Source: CAYSFW01 sp964620675 (GTDB taxonomy: Bacteria > Pseudomonadota > Gammaproteobacteria > UWMA-0217). From it: a stretch of 64,000 bases of DNA. Every line of letters begins with the position of its first letter. The stretch's first letter is position 1. Shown here piece by piece: positions 23,278-33,198 of the stretch. The translations under genes were made by a program, and so were the position numbers. The notes under the pieces are model-generated. The model was given only the letters and a program-made list of their open reading frames with translations, searched no databases and was not told the origin of the DNA. The stretch lies in NCBI GenBank assembly GCA_964620675.1, contig CAZUJU010000009.1, forward strand, positions 1 to 64,000. The letters run 5' to 3'.

Positions 23278-25954
23278 CCGGTTCGAGGACTTCGACGAGT
23301 TTTTGCTTGAGTTGTAACTGTTGCGACTGCGTCAGCGGCTCGCCGTCGCTGTTGGCGACGTGGAGGATATCCTGGGCTTGCTCGCTGACGGTGGCGATCC
23401 GTGCCATGCGGATCCTCACGCCGGACTCATGGAGCACCGCAGCGATATCGGCGAGCAGGCCGGGGCGATCGGCCGCGGTGAGGTCGAGCACGGTGTAAGC
23501 TTTGTTCGGTGCGGTCGCAAAGCGGATCTCGACCGGGGTGTGAAAGGATTTGAGTTTGAACGGTATGAGGTGACGCTGATGCGGCACCACGGCGTTCTCT
23601 GGGTTGGTTACCAAGGCTTCGAGCCGCTCGCGGATCTCAGCGATGCGGAAGTCGTCCGTGCAAACCGTGCCGTTGGTGTCGAGCACCGAGAAGGTATCGA
23701 GCGCCATCCGGTCGCGCGTGGTGTAGATCCGGGCATCGATGATGTTGAGCCCGAGCTGCTCCATACTGCGGGTCGCGAGGCTGAAAATACGCGGATGGGC
23801 CTTGGCGTAAATCGCGATCTCGGTGACGCCGCGGTGCGAACACGGGATGATATCGATCGGTCCCCGATCATCGCGTACCTGACCGAGCACGAGGCGGGTG
23901 TGCCAGGCCGCCGTGGTGGCGTCGTGGCGGCGAAAATACTCGGTGTGAAACTGCTCCCAAGCCTTCAGCACCGACATCTCGTCGATCGAATCCTGGGCGA
24001 GAAGACGTAACGCCTCCATCCGGGTTTCCTGGATCTGCTGGTCCTCCAACTCCCCTTGACTGCGATGCTTGGACTCGTATTCGAGCCACTGCCGGGTCCG
24101 CCGGAACAACTCCGCTAGCAGGCTCGAACGCCAGTCGTTCCAGAGGTCCGGATTGGTGCCGCGAATGTCGCTGACGGTGAGGAGATACAGATAGGTCAGC
24201 CGGTCGACATCGCCGACCTCGGCCGCGAACTCACGAATGACGTCGGGGTCGCTGATGTCCTTGCGCTGCGCGATCAGCGACATCAACAGGTGCTTCGCCA
24301 CCAGCCATTCGACCAGCGCCGAATCCTCGGCGCTCAGGTTGTGGCGCAAGCAGAACTCGCGCGCATCGACCGCGCCCAATTCCGAGTGGTCACCGTTGCG
24401 GCCCTTGCCGATATCGTGAAACAGCGCGGCAAGGTAGAGCACTTCGGGGCGCTGGATGCGCTGGTAGATTTTGCTGCATTCGGGCAACTCGTGGCGGTGT
24501 TTGGCGACCCCGAGGCGGCGCACGTAGCTCACCACGGTCAAAATATGTTCGTCGACGGTGTAGATGTGGAACAGATCGAACTGCATGCGTCCGGTGACGT
24601 GCTCGAAGATCGGCAGATAGGCGCCGAGCACCCCGTAGTTGCTCATGCGCTTGAGTTCGTGAAACACCCCGCGCGGCTGGCGCAGGATTTCCATGAACAA
24701 GGCGCGGCAGATCGTATCGTTGCGAAAGTCCTCGTCGATACGGAACAGATTCTTGCGGATCAGCCGGATCGTGCTCGCGCGCACTCCGCGTGCCTCGGGC
24801 ATTTGTTCGAGCAGCAGAAACACCTCAAGTAGCGAAGGCGGCGAGATCTCGAAGACCTCCGGCGTGCGCGCTTCGATATACCCCCGCCGTAACTGAAAGC
24901 GACGGTTGATCGGCGTGATCTGTTCATCCTCGCCGGCAAACAGGATTTCCTCCTCGAAATACTGGAGCAGCATCTCGATCAGGCGCTCAAGCCGCATTAC
25001 GGTGCGGAAATACCCCTGCATGAAGCGTTCGACCCCGAGATTACCGGCCGCGTCGGTATAGCCGAACTGTTGTGCCAGGGTTCGCTGGAAATCGAACAAC
25101 AAACGGTCTTCCTTGCGCCCGGACAGATTGTGCAGCGCGTAGCGGATGCGCCAAAGGAAATTGCGGCCTTCGCAGAGGGTCTCGTACTCGTGGGCGGTGA
25201 TGACGCCGAGGTCGATCAGCTCGCGCGGATTGTCGATGTCGAAGTGGCGGCGGGCGATCCAGCCGATCAGCTGGATGTCGCGCAGTCCGCCCGGACTTTC
25301 CTTGAGATTGGGTTCGAGCCGGTAGGCGGTTTCGCCAAAGCGTTCGTAGCGGCGTTTTTGCTCCTGCAGCTTGGCTTGCAGAAAAGTTCGGCTGGGCCAG
25401 AATTCTGGCGCGCGGATCGCGGTAACGAAGCGCGCGACCAGTGTTTCGGTACCGGCGAGATGGCGCGCTTCGATCAGATTGGTCGCGATCGTCAAATCGT
25501 GGTTGGCGGCGTCGAGACATTCATCGAGCGTTCGCACGCTGTGCCCGATGTTGAGCCCCATGTCCCACAGGAAGCTGACGAAGTAACCGATCGCTTCCGG
25601 TAGTTCGGAGTTGGCCTCGTGTTCGACCAGGATCAGGATGTCGACATCGGAGGCCGGATGCAGTTCGGCGCGGCCATAGCCGCCGACCGCGAGCAGTGCG
25701 GTGTTGGACGCATCGGCGAGACCGCATACCGTCCAGGCGCGCTGCAGGAGAATATCGACGCCGCAGGTGAGATCGCGCAGCAGATCGCCGATAAAGGCGC
25801 CTTCGGCAAACGCGGCGTCGAGTTGGCGGCGTAACGATTTGAGTGCATCGGCATAGTTGCGCGGGATTGCGCCCAGCGTCTCGACCCGCTGGCGCCAATC
25901 GCCGATATCGAGCATCGGGACAGGATCGCGGCAGATCGGGTCCGATTTGATCAT
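23270..25954 (-). CDS. glnD: Bifunctional PII uridylyltransferase/uridylyl-removing enzyme
   Basis: GlnD senses glutamine and uridylylates or deuridylylates the PII proteins, which control nitrogen assimilation and, in diazotrophs, NifA and nitrogenase. The 894-residue protein has the nucleotidyltransferase motif GGYGRAELHPASDVDILIL, a GlnD-type helical region, the HD hydrolase motif HDIGKGRNGDHSELG, and two C-terminal ACT domains (DRGPIDIIPCSHRG onward and LDLTAADRPGLLADIA). I start it at the ATG at 25954; a TTG 21 bases upstream overlaps the map stop. It lies just after map and is probably co-transcribed with it. Its presence with nif genes fits PII-linked control of fixation. Confidence 0.96.
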   Translation of the reverse strand: MIKSDPICRDPVPMLDIGDWRQRVETLGAIPRNYADALKSLRRQLDAAFAEGAFIGDLLRDLTCGVDILLQRAWTVCGLADASNTALLAVGGYGRAELHPASDVDILILVEHEANSELPEAIGYFVSFLWDMGLNIGHSVRTLDECLDAANHDLTIATNLIEARHLAGTETLVARFVTAIRAPEFWPSRTFLQAKLQEQKRRYERFGETAYRLEPNLKESPGGLRDIQLIGWIARRHFDIDNPRELIDLGVITAHEYETLCEGRNFLWRIRYALHNLSGRKEDRLLFDFQRTLAQQFGYTDAAGNLGVERFMQGYFRTVMRLERLIEMLLQYFEEEILFAGEDEQITPINRRFQLRRGYIEARTPEVFEISPPSLLEVFLLLEQMPEARGVRASTIRLIRKNLFRIDEDFRNDTICRALFMEILRQPRGVFHELKRMSNYGVLGAYLPIFEHVTGRMQFDLFHIYTVDEHILTVVSYVRRLGVAKHRHELPECSKIYQRIQRPEVLYLAALFHDIGKGRNGDHSELGAVDAREFCLRHNLSAEDSALVEWLVAKHLLMSLIAQRKDISDPDVIREFAAEVGDVDRLTYLYLLTVSDIRGTNPDLWNDWRSSLLAELFRRTRQWLEYESKHRSQGELEDQQIQETRMEALRLLAQDSIDEMSVLKAWEQFHTEYFRRHDATTAAWHTRLVLGQVRDDRGPIDIIPCSHRGVTEIAIYAKAHPRIFSLATRSMEQLGLNIIDARIYTTRDRMALDTFSVLDTNGTVCTDDFRIAEIRERLEALVTNPENAVVPHQRHLIPFKLKSFHTPVEIRFATAPNKAYTVLDLTAADRPGLLADIAAVLHESGVRIRMARIATVSEQAQDILHVANSDGEPLTQSQQLQLKQKLVEVLEPVK

Positions 25955-25971
25955 GGTGGGTTCCGCTGCGT

Positions 25972-26739
25972 TCAAATCACTTCATCGTGTCGCGCGGTGA
26001 GCACCTCGTAGCCATGCTCGGTGACCAGCACGGTGTGTTCCCATTGCGCCGATAGGCTGTGATCTTTGGTCACTACGGTCCAGCCGTCCGGCAACAGTTT
26101 GGTATGGGCCCTGCCGGCATTGATCATCGGCTCGATGGTGAAGGTCATCCCCGGCACCAGCTCCATCCCGGTGCCTTGTTTGCCGTAGTGCAATACCTGC
26201 GGATCCTCGTGGAAGCCGCGGCCGATGCCGTGTCCGCAGTACTCCCGCACCACCGAGAAGCGGTTGCCTTCGGCGTAGCTTTGAATGGCGTATCCGATAT
26301 CGCCGAGTCGGGCCCCGGGGCGTACCGTCTTGATGCCGCGGATCATCGCCTCGCGCGCGGCTTCGACCAGGCGCCGCGCGAGGACACCGGCTTGCCCAAC
26401 ATAGAACATTTTGCTGGTGTCGCCGTGGTATCCGTCCTTGATCACGGTGATGTCGATATTGACGATATCGCCGTCCTTGAGCCTTTTGTCACTCGGTATG
26501 CCGTGACAGATTTGATGATTGACCGAGGTGCAGATCGAGCGCGGAAACCCGCGGTAGTTGAGCGGCGCCGGTACCGCGTGTTGCACTTCGACGATATACC
26601 GGTGGCAGATATCGTTCAGCTCGTCGGTGGTCACACCGGCTTTGACGTGAGGCTCGATCATTTCCAGAACCTCGGCGGCAAGCCGCCCGGCGACCCGCAT
26701 CTTCTCGATTTCATCGGGGGTCTTGATCGAAACGCTCAT
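25972..26739 (-). CDS. map: Type I methionine aminopeptidase
   Basis: Map removes the initiator methionine from nascent proteins. The 255-residue protein begins MSVSIKTPDEIEKMRVAG, the usual start for this family, so I use the ATG at 26739, not the one at 26760. Metal ligands are in GDIVNIDITV (Asp), GDTSKMFYV (Asp), GHGIGRGFHEDP (His) and TIEPMINAG (Glu), with the last Glu in AQWEHTVLV. It is upstream of glnD with a 17-bp gap, the order seen in E. coli. Confidence 0.97.
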   Translation of the reverse strand: MSVSIKTPDEIEKMRVAGRLAAEVLEMIEPHVKAGVTTDELNDICHRYIVEVQHAVPAPLNYRGFPRSICTSVNHQICHGIPSDKRLKDGDIVNIDITVIKDGYHGDTSKMFYVGQAGVLARRLVEAAREAMIRGIKTVRPGARLGDIGYAIQSYAEGNRFSVVREYCGHGIGRGFHEDPQVLHYGKQGTGMELVPGMTFTIEPMINAGRAHTKLLPDGWTVVTKDHSLSAQWEHTVLVTEHGYEVLTARHDEVI

Positions 26740-26796
26740 GGCTCGGGCAGGATTGAACATAATCGCGAGAGACTGACAGGATCATCGAAAAAGGTC

Positions 26797-26827
26797 AAAA
26801 ACCCGTGGTACGAAACCGTGGGTTTCG
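26797..26827 (-). terminator. Probable Rho-independent terminator of nadB
   Basis: In the 100-bp gap between nadB and map, the minus-strand transcript can form CGAAACC-CAC-GGTTTCG (7 bp, perfect) or, alternatively, AAACCC...GGGTTT, the latter ending in a run of five U. The alternative stem plus U-run is what would stop polymerase after nadB. Its stem is short and partly mismatched. Confidence 0.42.
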
Positions 26828-26839
26828 GCGCCATGGGGA

Positions 26840-28474
26840 TCAGTCGCACGGGGCGTTGACGCGTGGCCGCAGGCCGCGCTGCAACACGCTGCCGACGCCT
26901 TCAAGCGCGGGGTCGGGCTCGGGATAGTCGCGGGTGAAATGGAGTCCGCGGCTTTCCTTGCGCAGGGTTGCCGCTTGAATGATCAGGTCGGCGACCTCGG
27001 CGAGGTTGCGCAGTTCGATCAGGTCGGGCGTGATGCGAAAGTTGGAATAGAACTCATGGATCTCTGCATTGAGCAGATCGACGCGGTGCTTGGCGCGTTC
27101 AAGACGCTTTTTGGTCCGTACGATACCGACGTAGTCCCACATGAAGCGTCTTAACTCATCCCAATTGTGAGTCACCACCACGTGCTCATCGGAATCGGTG
27201 ACCCGACTTTCGTCCCACTCCGGGATCGGCCCAAGGTAGGTCGTCTCGGCCGATCGCCGCAGCATGTCGTGCGCCGCCGCGCGACCGAATACCAAGCATT
27301 CAAGTAGGGAGTTGCTGGCGAGGCGATTGGCGCCGTGCAGACCTGTGTAGGCGACTTCGCCCGCGGCGTAGAGGTTGGGTAGATCGGTGCGCGCCCGCAG
27401 ATCGGTGACGACGCCGCCGCAGGTGTAGTGCGCGGCGGGTACGATTGGCAGGGGTTCGCGCGTCAAGTCGAAGCCAAATTCGAGGCAGCGTGAATAAATG
27501 TTGGGGAAGTGCGCGCGGATGAATTCGGCGGGTTTGTGGCTGATGTCGAGGTACAGGCAATCCGCGCCGAGGCGTTTCATTTCGTGGTCGATCGCGCGGG
27601 CAACGATATCGCGTGGCGCTAGTTCCTGGCGCGGATCGAAGCGGTGCATGAAACGTTCACCGTCCGGCAACTTGAGGTGCGCGCCTTCGCCACGCAGCGC
27701 CTCGGTGATCAGGAACGACTTGGCCTGCGGGTGATATAGGCAGGTCGGGTGAAACTGCACGAACTCCATGTTGGCGATGCGGCAGCCTTTGCGCCAGGCG
27801 ATCGCGATCCCGTCGCCGGTCGAGCCGTCCGGGTTGCTGGTATAGAGGTAAACCTTGCTGCAACCGCCCGTCGCGAGTAGGGCGAAGCGGGCGCGAAATA
27901 CCTGCACGTGGCCGGACTCGGCATTCAGGATATAGGCACCGACGCACCGCGCGCTACCTTCGTGATAGGCGGTGATGAGGTCAACCGCGATATGGGATTC
28001 GAACAGTTGGATATTCGGCTGCGCGCGGGCCTGTTCCAGCAGGACTTCCTCAAGCGCGCGACCGGTCGAGTCTTCGACATGGGCCACTCGGCGCTGGCTG
28101 TGGCCGCCCTCGCGCGTGAGATGCATGCCGGATTCGAGGCCGTCGCGGGTGAAAGGCATCCCTAGGTCGCTCAGCCATTCGATCACTTCCCGCCCCTGAG
28201 CGGCGGTGAATCGCACCACCGCTTCGTCGCATAGGCCAGCGCCTGCAATCAGCGTATCGGCGACGTGAGCATCAACGCTGTCCTGCTGGGATAACACTGC
28301 GGAGATCCCGCCTTGCGCCCAGTAAGTGCTCCCCCCAGCGAGGCGAACCTTGCTGAGTACCGCCACCGTGAAGTGTGGGCTGAGTTGCAAAGCGGCACTG
28401 AGGCCTGCGGCGCCGCTGCCTATTATGAGAACGTCAAAACAGAAATCTTGTAGCGCGGATTTCGAGTGCTTCAT
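26840..28474 (-). CDS. nadB: L-aspartate oxidase
   Basis: NadB oxidises L-aspartate to iminoaspartate, the first step of NAD synthesis. The 544-residue flavoprotein has the FAD dinucleotide motif VLIIGSGAAGLSAALQL at residues about 15-30, the STYWAQGGISAV segment, the HPTCLYHPQ active-site region, the TCGGVVTDLRARTDLPNLYAAGE stretch and the C-terminal helical domain. I start it at the ATG at 28474, giving the E. coli-like length. It is divergent from rpoE across a 107-bp gap, the same arrangement as in E. coli and Pseudomonas. Confidence 0.97.
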   Translation of the reverse strand: MKHSKSALQDFCFDVLIIGSGAAGLSAALQLSPHFTVAVLSKVRLAGGSTYWAQGGISAVLSQQDSVDAHVADTLIAGAGLCDEAVVRFTAAQGREVIEWLSDLGMPFTRDGLESGMHLTREGGHSQRRVAHVEDSTGRALEEVLLEQARAQPNIQLFESHIAVDLITAYHEGSARCVGAYILNAESGHVQVFRARFALLATGGCSKVYLYTSNPDGSTGDGIAIAWRKGCRIANMEFVQFHPTCLYHPQAKSFLITEALRGEGAHLKLPDGERFMHRFDPRQELAPRDIVARAIDHEMKRLGADCLYLDISHKPAEFIRAHFPNIYSRCLEFGFDLTREPLPIVPAAHYTCGGVVTDLRARTDLPNLYAAGEVAYTGLHGANRLASNSLLECLVFGRAAAHDMLRRSAETTYLGPIPEWDESRVTDSDEHVVVTHNWDELRRFMWDYVGIVRTKKRLERAKHRVDLLNAEIHEFYSNFRITPDLIELRNLAEVADLIIQAATLRKESRGLHFTRDYPEPDPALEGVGSVLQRGLRPRVNAPCD

Positions 28475-28581
28475 TGCATCGGCCTTTTTGACATAATCGT
28501 CTGACAGGAGGAGTCGACGGGTGCGATGGACGGTACTCGCGGCCCTGAACAAAGACAATACATAACAAGACGAGGACAACC

Positions 28582-29178
28582 GTGAAAATAGGCTCGCCAG
28601 CGAGAGCTTCGGCAACGGACGCTGAACTGGTCAAGCTCACTCAAAGGGGAGATAACGCGTCGTTCGACTTGCTGGTGCAAAAGTACCAAAACAAGCTCCT
28701 CCATCTGGTGTCGCGTTACGTCAAAGATCCGGATACCGCGCTGGATGTCGTCCAGGATACCTTTATCAAAGCCTACCGTGGTCTTGCCACGTTTCGCGGC
28801 GATTGCGCGTTTTATACCTGGATCTACCGCATCGCGATCAACACCGCCAAGAATCACCTGGTATCTGAGGGACGCCGGCAACCCGAGGTTGAACTCGATG
28901 CGCCCGATACCGAGATCTATCATGCCGACGCGCAGCAGTTGCGAGATGACGCTACCCCGGAACGAGTGCTGCTGACCGAGGAAATCAAGCTCAAGATTCA
29001 CGCGGTGATCGAATCGCTACCGGAAGATCTCAAGATGGCAATCATTCTGCGCGAGCTGGAGGGTTTGAGCTACGAGGAAATTGCCGAAACGATGAGCTGC
29101 CCGATCGGTACCGTTCGTTCGCGTATATTTCGCGCTCGTGAGGCAATCGACCGCGTACTGGAGCCGCTATTGAACTAA
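28582..29178 (+). CDS. rpoE: ECF sigma factor sigma-E (RpoE/AlgU)
   Basis: The envelope-stress sigma factor directs genes for outer-membrane folding, proteases and, in pseudomonads, alginate. The 198-residue protein has region 2 (FDLLVQKYQNKLLHLVSRYV, then ALDVVQDTFIKAYRGL and FYTWIYRIAINTAKNHL) and region 4 (EGLSYEEIAETMSCPIGTVRSR). The start is a GTG at 28582. It heads the rpoE-rseA-rseB-rseC-mucD operon and lies next to nadB, as in other gammaproteobacteria. RseA keeps it inactive until RseP/DegS proteolysis. Confidence 0.96.
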   Translation: MKIGSPARASATDAELVKLTQRGDNASFDLLVQKYQNKLLHLVSRYVKDPDTALDVVQDTFIKAYRGLATFRGDCAFYTWIYRIAINTAKNHLVSEGRRQPEVELDAPDTEIYHADAQQLRDDATPERVLLTEEIKLKIHAVIESLPEDLKMAIILRELEGLSYEEIAETMSCPIGTVRSRIFRAREAIDRVLEPLLN

Positions 29179-29239
29179 TCTCACGTTACAATGCCTTATT
29201 AGCATACTTAATCGAGACATTAGGTCAGTGTGAAAGGGC

Positions 29240-29860
29240 ATGAAGCATACCCAGACTGAAACGCTTTCGGCCGCGATAGACGGTGAACTAACGCCGTTCG
29301 AGACTCGGCAAATCGTGCGCGACACTTTACGCGATCCAAAGCTCGCGGCCAAATGGTCGCGTTACCATCTGATCGGTGACGCGATGCGCGGCGAATTGCC
29401 GACCAATTACGAAAGCGAGCTTGCCAAGCGCATCTCCCGACGGCTTGCGCTCGAAGGTGATAACCCGCGTCCGGCGACCGTGTCAGGAGATAGTTCGTGG
29501 GCGCGAACACTCGGCGGATTGGCCATCGCGGCGTCGGTTGCGGCGGTTTCGCTGTTGTCGTTGAAGCTCCTGACGAGCAACAATAACTATACTCCGGGTG
29601 CGGTGGAAACGGCCGGCGTCGCGCTGCAGGCGCCGTCGGCCGCGCGGCCCGGTACGCCCACCATCGCGGGGATCGAGGTGCAACCGGTTAGTACGATTGG
29701 CGCATCGCAAGGGGCTGCCGGAAACGATGCCGTCGGTGCTGCGCCGACATTACGCGATCCTCGACTCAATAGCTTCCTGGCGACACACGCCGAATTCGCG
29801 GCACGGTCAGGTCTGATGGCTCGCGCGCGAATCGTCGGTTTTGACTCGCCGCAAGAGTAA
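29240..29860 (+). CDS. rseA: Anti-sigma-E factor RseA/MucA
   Basis: RseA binds sigma-E through its cytoplasmic N-terminus and is cleaved in the periplasm and membrane under stress. The 206-residue protein begins with the RseA-N pattern (LSAAIDGELTPFETRQIVRDTL, then WSRYHLIGDAMRGE), has one transmembrane helix (TLGGLAIAASVAAVSLLSL, about residues 90-110), and an Ala/Pro/Thr-rich periplasmic region ending near GFDSPQE. Length and layout match MucA of Pseudomonas more than RseA of E. coli. It is 61 bp after rpoE. Confidence 0.9.
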   Translation: MKHTQTETLSAAIDGELTPFETRQIVRDTLRDPKLAAKWSRYHLIGDAMRGELPTNYESELAKRISRRLALEGDNPRPATVSGDSSWARTLGGLAIAASVAAVSLLSLKLLTSNNNYTPGAVETAGVALQAPSAARPGTPTIAGIEVQPVSTIGASQGAAGNDAVGAAPTLRDPRLNSFLATHAEFAARSGLMARARIVGFDSPQE

Positions 29861-30014
29861 CGCGCCGCATCGATCGCGCTAATGGAACCGATCTGAACAA
29901 CGTCCGGCGGAGTGGCGCGCCGGGGTGCGGCAAAGTTCGCGACTTATAACAACAACGAGGGCTTGCGTCGGGCATAGAGGCGCATGCTCGAGACCAGGAA
30001 TCGAGACACACCCT

Positions 30015-30989
30015 ATGACTCCACGAATCGTTGCGGCATTTCTGCTGGTTTCGCTGTTCCAGGTGGCGCAGGCAAAAGATCCGACACCCCGTCAGCTCTT
30101 GGAAAAAATGCTGGCCGCCGAGCAATTTCTCAACTTCGAAGGAACGTTCGTCTATATTGCGGGTCCAAAGGTCGAGACGCTTCAGGTCGTACACAGTTTC
30201 GATAAAAACGGCGAACGTGAACGTCTGACCTCAATCGCCGGTTCGAGCGAAGAACTGGTGCGCGATGACAAGCGGATGCTGTGGGTGTCGCCGGCGCGGA
30301 AAGTGGTCTTGATCGAGTCGCTGCAAAACCGGGGTTCGGCGCGCGGCGCCATCCCCGATCCATTTCGCGAACCTGATGGACACTATGAACTGTTACTCGG
30401 CGGGACTGAGCGGGTGGCGGATCACCTTTGTCAGTCGGTCTCGATCTTTCCCAAGGATCAATTCCGTTATGGGTTCAGGCTATGCATCGAGGTTGAGAGC
30501 AGCCTACTGCTTAAGGCCCAGACCGTCGACAAGGCTGGCCAACCCCGGGAGCAAATGATGTTTACGAGCATCCGCTTACCCGAGTCGATCGCGACCGAGC
30601 GGCTTCAGACTGCGGTGCCAAAAGACGATTTTGCGGTCTTGCAGGCGCGCGATCAGCCGGCCGGCAAGGCCAGCATCGCGATCGACCCGAGCTGGACGAT
30701 AACCGATTTGCCGCCCGGCTTTCTCCTCACGCAGAACGTGATGCGGCATATCGCGAGCAGCGCCTTGCCGGTCCAACACATCGTGCTGGATGACGGACTC
30801 GCGACCTTGTCAGTGTTTATTTCCAAATCGGTCCCGGGGGAGCCTTATGCTGAAGGGGTTCTGCAATCCGGGGCGCTCAGCGCGTTTTCCCGCAAGATCG
30901 ACGACCACGTCGTGACTGTGATCGGAGAGGTGCCGGCGCTGACCGCAGAAAAGGTCGGAATCGCAGTCGCCTACAAGCGTCCGAACTGA
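30015..30989 (+). CDS. rseB: Periplasmic sigma-E regulator RseB/MucB
   Basis: RseB covers the periplasmic part of RseA and blocks its cleavage until lipopolysaccharide or misfolded proteins are sensed. The 324-residue protein starts with a signal peptide (IVAAFLLVSLFQVAQA, cleavage before KDPTP) and shows MucB-type segments FEGTFVYIAG, HSFDKNGERERL, RKVVLIES and RYGFRLCIEVESSLLLKA. The C-terminal domain includes DLPPGFLLTQNVMRH. I start at the ATG at 30015 because the signal peptide begins there; a 154-bp spacer separates it from rseA. Confidence 0.93.
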   Translation: MTPRIVAAFLLVSLFQVAQAKDPTPRQLLEKMLAAEQFLNFEGTFVYIAGPKVETLQVVHSFDKNGERERLTSIAGSSEELVRDDKRMLWVSPARKVVLIESLQNRGSARGAIPDPFREPDGHYELLLGGTERVADHLCQSVSIFPKDQFRYGFRLCIEVESSLLLKAQTVDKAGQPREQMMFTSIRLPESIATERLQTAVPKDDFAVLQARDQPAGKASIAIDPSWTITDLPPGFLLTQNVMRHIASSALPVQHIVLDDGLATLSVFISKSVPGEPYAEGVLQSGALSAFSRKIDDHVVTVIGEVPALTAEKVGIAVAYKRPN

Positions 30990-31127
30990 AGGGCTGCGAA
31001 AACCGATTCGCGTTCCGTTCCAACGATCAAGCCGTTACGGGGTTCGGTCCGGTGCGAAGCGCGCACGGCGACTGGATTCCGCTATGATTGGGGTTCCTAA
31101 TGCAGCGCGAGAGTGGATCGAACCAGG

Positions 31128-31637
31128 ATGATTGTGGAACAGGGGGTCGTGATCGCGACCGATGCCGAACTCGCCTGGGTTGAAATGCGACGCCAGCGCA
31201 CCTGCGGCGGGTGCAAGGAGCAACAGGGCTGCGGCATCTCAGCGATCGATCGCTGGCTCGGCGAACGCGCTACGGTGTTGCAGGCACGCAATGCGGTTGG
31301 CGCGGCGGCCGGTGATCGAGTCGCGGTCGGACTTGGCGAAGGTGCCTTGCTGCGCGGGGCGGGGTTGGTTTACATCACACCCATTCTGGCGTTGCTTGTG
31401 ATGGCCGGGGTGGTTCAGCTTTGGGCACCCGCAGCGAGTGAGTGGCCGGTGGTGTTGGCTGGGGCTTTGGGGTTCGTGGTCGCGTTGTTCTGGGTACGGC
31501 GGGTCGCGGTTGGCCAAGGTCGGCGCGACGACTGGCAACCGGTGGTCGTGGAGCGATTGGGGCGCGACGGCGAAGGCGACGAGATCCCGGTGCGTAATCA
31601 GCAAACGACGGTCGCCCGGCTTCGCTTTCGTCGGTAG
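31128..31637 (+). CDS. rseC: Sigma-E operon membrane protein RseC/MucC
   Basis: The 169-residue protein has the RseC cysteine motif C-x2-C-x5-C (CGGCKEQQGCG, about residues 27-36) followed by two transmembrane helices (LVYITPILALLVMAGVVQLWA and VVLAGALGFVVALFWV) and a charged C-terminus. RseC modulates sigma-E activity and takes part in SoxR reduction with the Rsx complex. The ATG at 31128 gives the family N-terminus MIVEQGVVIA. It is fourth in the rpoE operon and is paralogous to the nif-cluster protein at 1821. Confidence 0.9.
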   Translation: MIVEQGVVIATDAELAWVEMRRQRTCGGCKEQQGCGISAIDRWLGERATVLQARNAVGAAAGDRVAVGLGEGALLRGAGLVYITPILALLVMAGVVQLWAPAASEWPVVLAGALGFVVALFWVRRVAVGQGRRDDWQPVVVERLGRDGEGDEIPVRNQQTTVARLRFRR

Positions 31638-31737
31638 AGAATATGCAGCCGGTCGCCCGTTCGGCGGTTATTGGCCTTTTCCGAAGGCACTTGCCATAAT
31701 TGCGCGCTCGTTTTTCCCCACCGCTCCGGAAGCCGTC

Positions 31738-33198
31738 ATGTCATTTCGCTCTCGTCGCCCCTTTTTGCGTCTCTCGCCTTGGCCCTGGCTTCTGGCGCTC
31801 ATGCTCTCCGCCCCGGTCCACGCGGTGCTACCGGATTTTACCGGGTTAGTCGAAAAGCACAGTCCGGCCGTGGTCAATATCAGCACGACGGGTAAAGCGA
31901 TCGCTACTGCGGCGCTGCCCGATATCTTCCGCATTCCTGATATGCCAAAGGATGAAGGTCTGCAGGAGTTCTTGCGGCGGTTTATGGAGCGCTATCAAGG
32001 GGAAGGGCGCGGCGAAGGCGAGGGCGGCGGCGAGCGGGAAGAGGGGCCGGATACGAGTTCACTTGGTTCCGGTTTCGTCTTTTCGAAGGACGGCTACATC
32101 ATCACCAATCACCACGTGATCGCTAACGCGGACGAAATCGTGGTGCGTTTGAGCGACCGGCGCGAGTTCACCGCAACCGTGATCGGTAGCGATCCCCGTA
32201 GCGATATCGCGCTGATCAAAATCGAGGCCAGCGATCTTCCGGTGTTACCGATTGGCAGCGCGGAGAAGCTCAAGGTTGGCGAGTGGGTGCTCGCGATCGG
32301 CTCTCCGTTTGGCTTCGAGCACACGGTCACAGCCGGTATCGTCAGCGCGAAAGGGCGGTCGTTGCCTTCAGAGCAATACGTCCCGTTCCTTCAGACCGAC
32401 GTCGCAATCAATCCCGGGAACTCCGGTGGACCTCTCTTTAACATGCAAGGTGAAGTGATCGGCGTAAACGCGCAGATATACAGTGAAACCGGCGGTTTTA
32501 TGGGATTGTCCTTCGCGATTCCGATTGAGGTGGCTATCGACGTCGCAGCGCAAATTAAATCCAAGGGAAGAGTCGATCGGGGCTGGCTCGGTGTCTACAT
32601 TCAGGAGGTGACCCGCGAGCTTGCGGAGTCGTTCGGATTATCGAAACCCGCCGGCGCCTTGGTCGCGCAGGTGTTGCCGAACAGTCCTTCCGAAAAAGCG
32701 GGTATCCGGGTCGGGGATGTTTTGCTGAGTGTGGATGGTAAATCGGTGCGCCGATCGGCGGATCTGCCACCGATTGTCGGTCGTTATACGATCGGCTCGA
32801 AGGCCAAACTCAAATTGCTGCGCGACGGCAAAGAGATTGAGATTGTCGCGACGATCGAGCAGTTGCCGGAGGAAGATGAATTGCAGGTCGGGCGTACGCC
32901 GCGTGGTAACGAGGCGCCACACAGTACGCTCGGCTTAGTCCTCACGCCGTTAAGCAAGGAACAAGAGGAGAAGCTCAAGCTGAGCGAGGGCCTGGTGGTC
33001 AAGGAGGTTTTCAAAGGACCTGCGATGAAGGCCGGCGTGCGGGCAGGTGATATCTTAATATCGATCAATAATCAGCGGGTGACCACGCAGGAGGCCTTGG
33101 CGAAGCTACTCGAAAACCTGCCCCAGGATCGGCCGGTGCCGCTCTTGATCCACCGTGAAGGCAGCCCGGTCTTTCTCGCGCTGAAGTTGGGCGAATGA
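31738..33198 (+). CDS. mucD: Periplasmic serine protease DegP/MucD
   Basis: MucD is a DegP/HtrA-type protease-chaperone that clears misfolded envelope proteins. The 486-residue protein has a signal peptide (WPWLLALMLSAPVHA) and the trypsin-like triad His126 (TNHHV), Asp156 (SDIAL) and Ser229 (NPGNSGGP), followed by two PDZ domains (GWLGVYIQEV onward and STLGLVLTPL onward). A Glu/Gly/Arg-rich insert lies before the catalytic domain (about residues 80-105). Its place in the sigma-E operon matches mucD of Pseudomonas. It overlaps the next gene by 4 bases. Confidence 0.96.
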   Translation: MSFRSRRPFLRLSPWPWLLALMLSAPVHAVLPDFTGLVEKHSPAVVNISTTGKAIATAALPDIFRIPDMPKDEGLQEFLRRFMERYQGEGRGEGEGGGEREEGPDTSSLGSGFVFSKDGYIITNHHVIANADEIVVRLSDRREFTATVIGSDPRSDIALIKIEASDLPVLPIGSAEKLKVGEWVLAIGSPFGFEHTVTAGIVSAKGRSLPSEQYVPFLQTDVAINPGNSGGPLFNMQGEVIGVNAQIYSETGGFMGLSFAIPIEVAIDVAAQIKSKGRVDRGWLGVYIQEVTRELAESFGLSKPAGALVAQVLPNSPSEKAGIRVGDVLLSVDGKSVRRSADLPPIVGRYTIGSKAKLKLLRDGKEIEIVATIEQLPEEDELQVGRTPRGNEAPHSTLGLVLTPLSKEQEEKLKLSEGLVVKEVFKGPAMKAGVRAGDILISINNQRVTTQEALAKLLENLPQDRPVPLLIHREGSPVFLALKLGE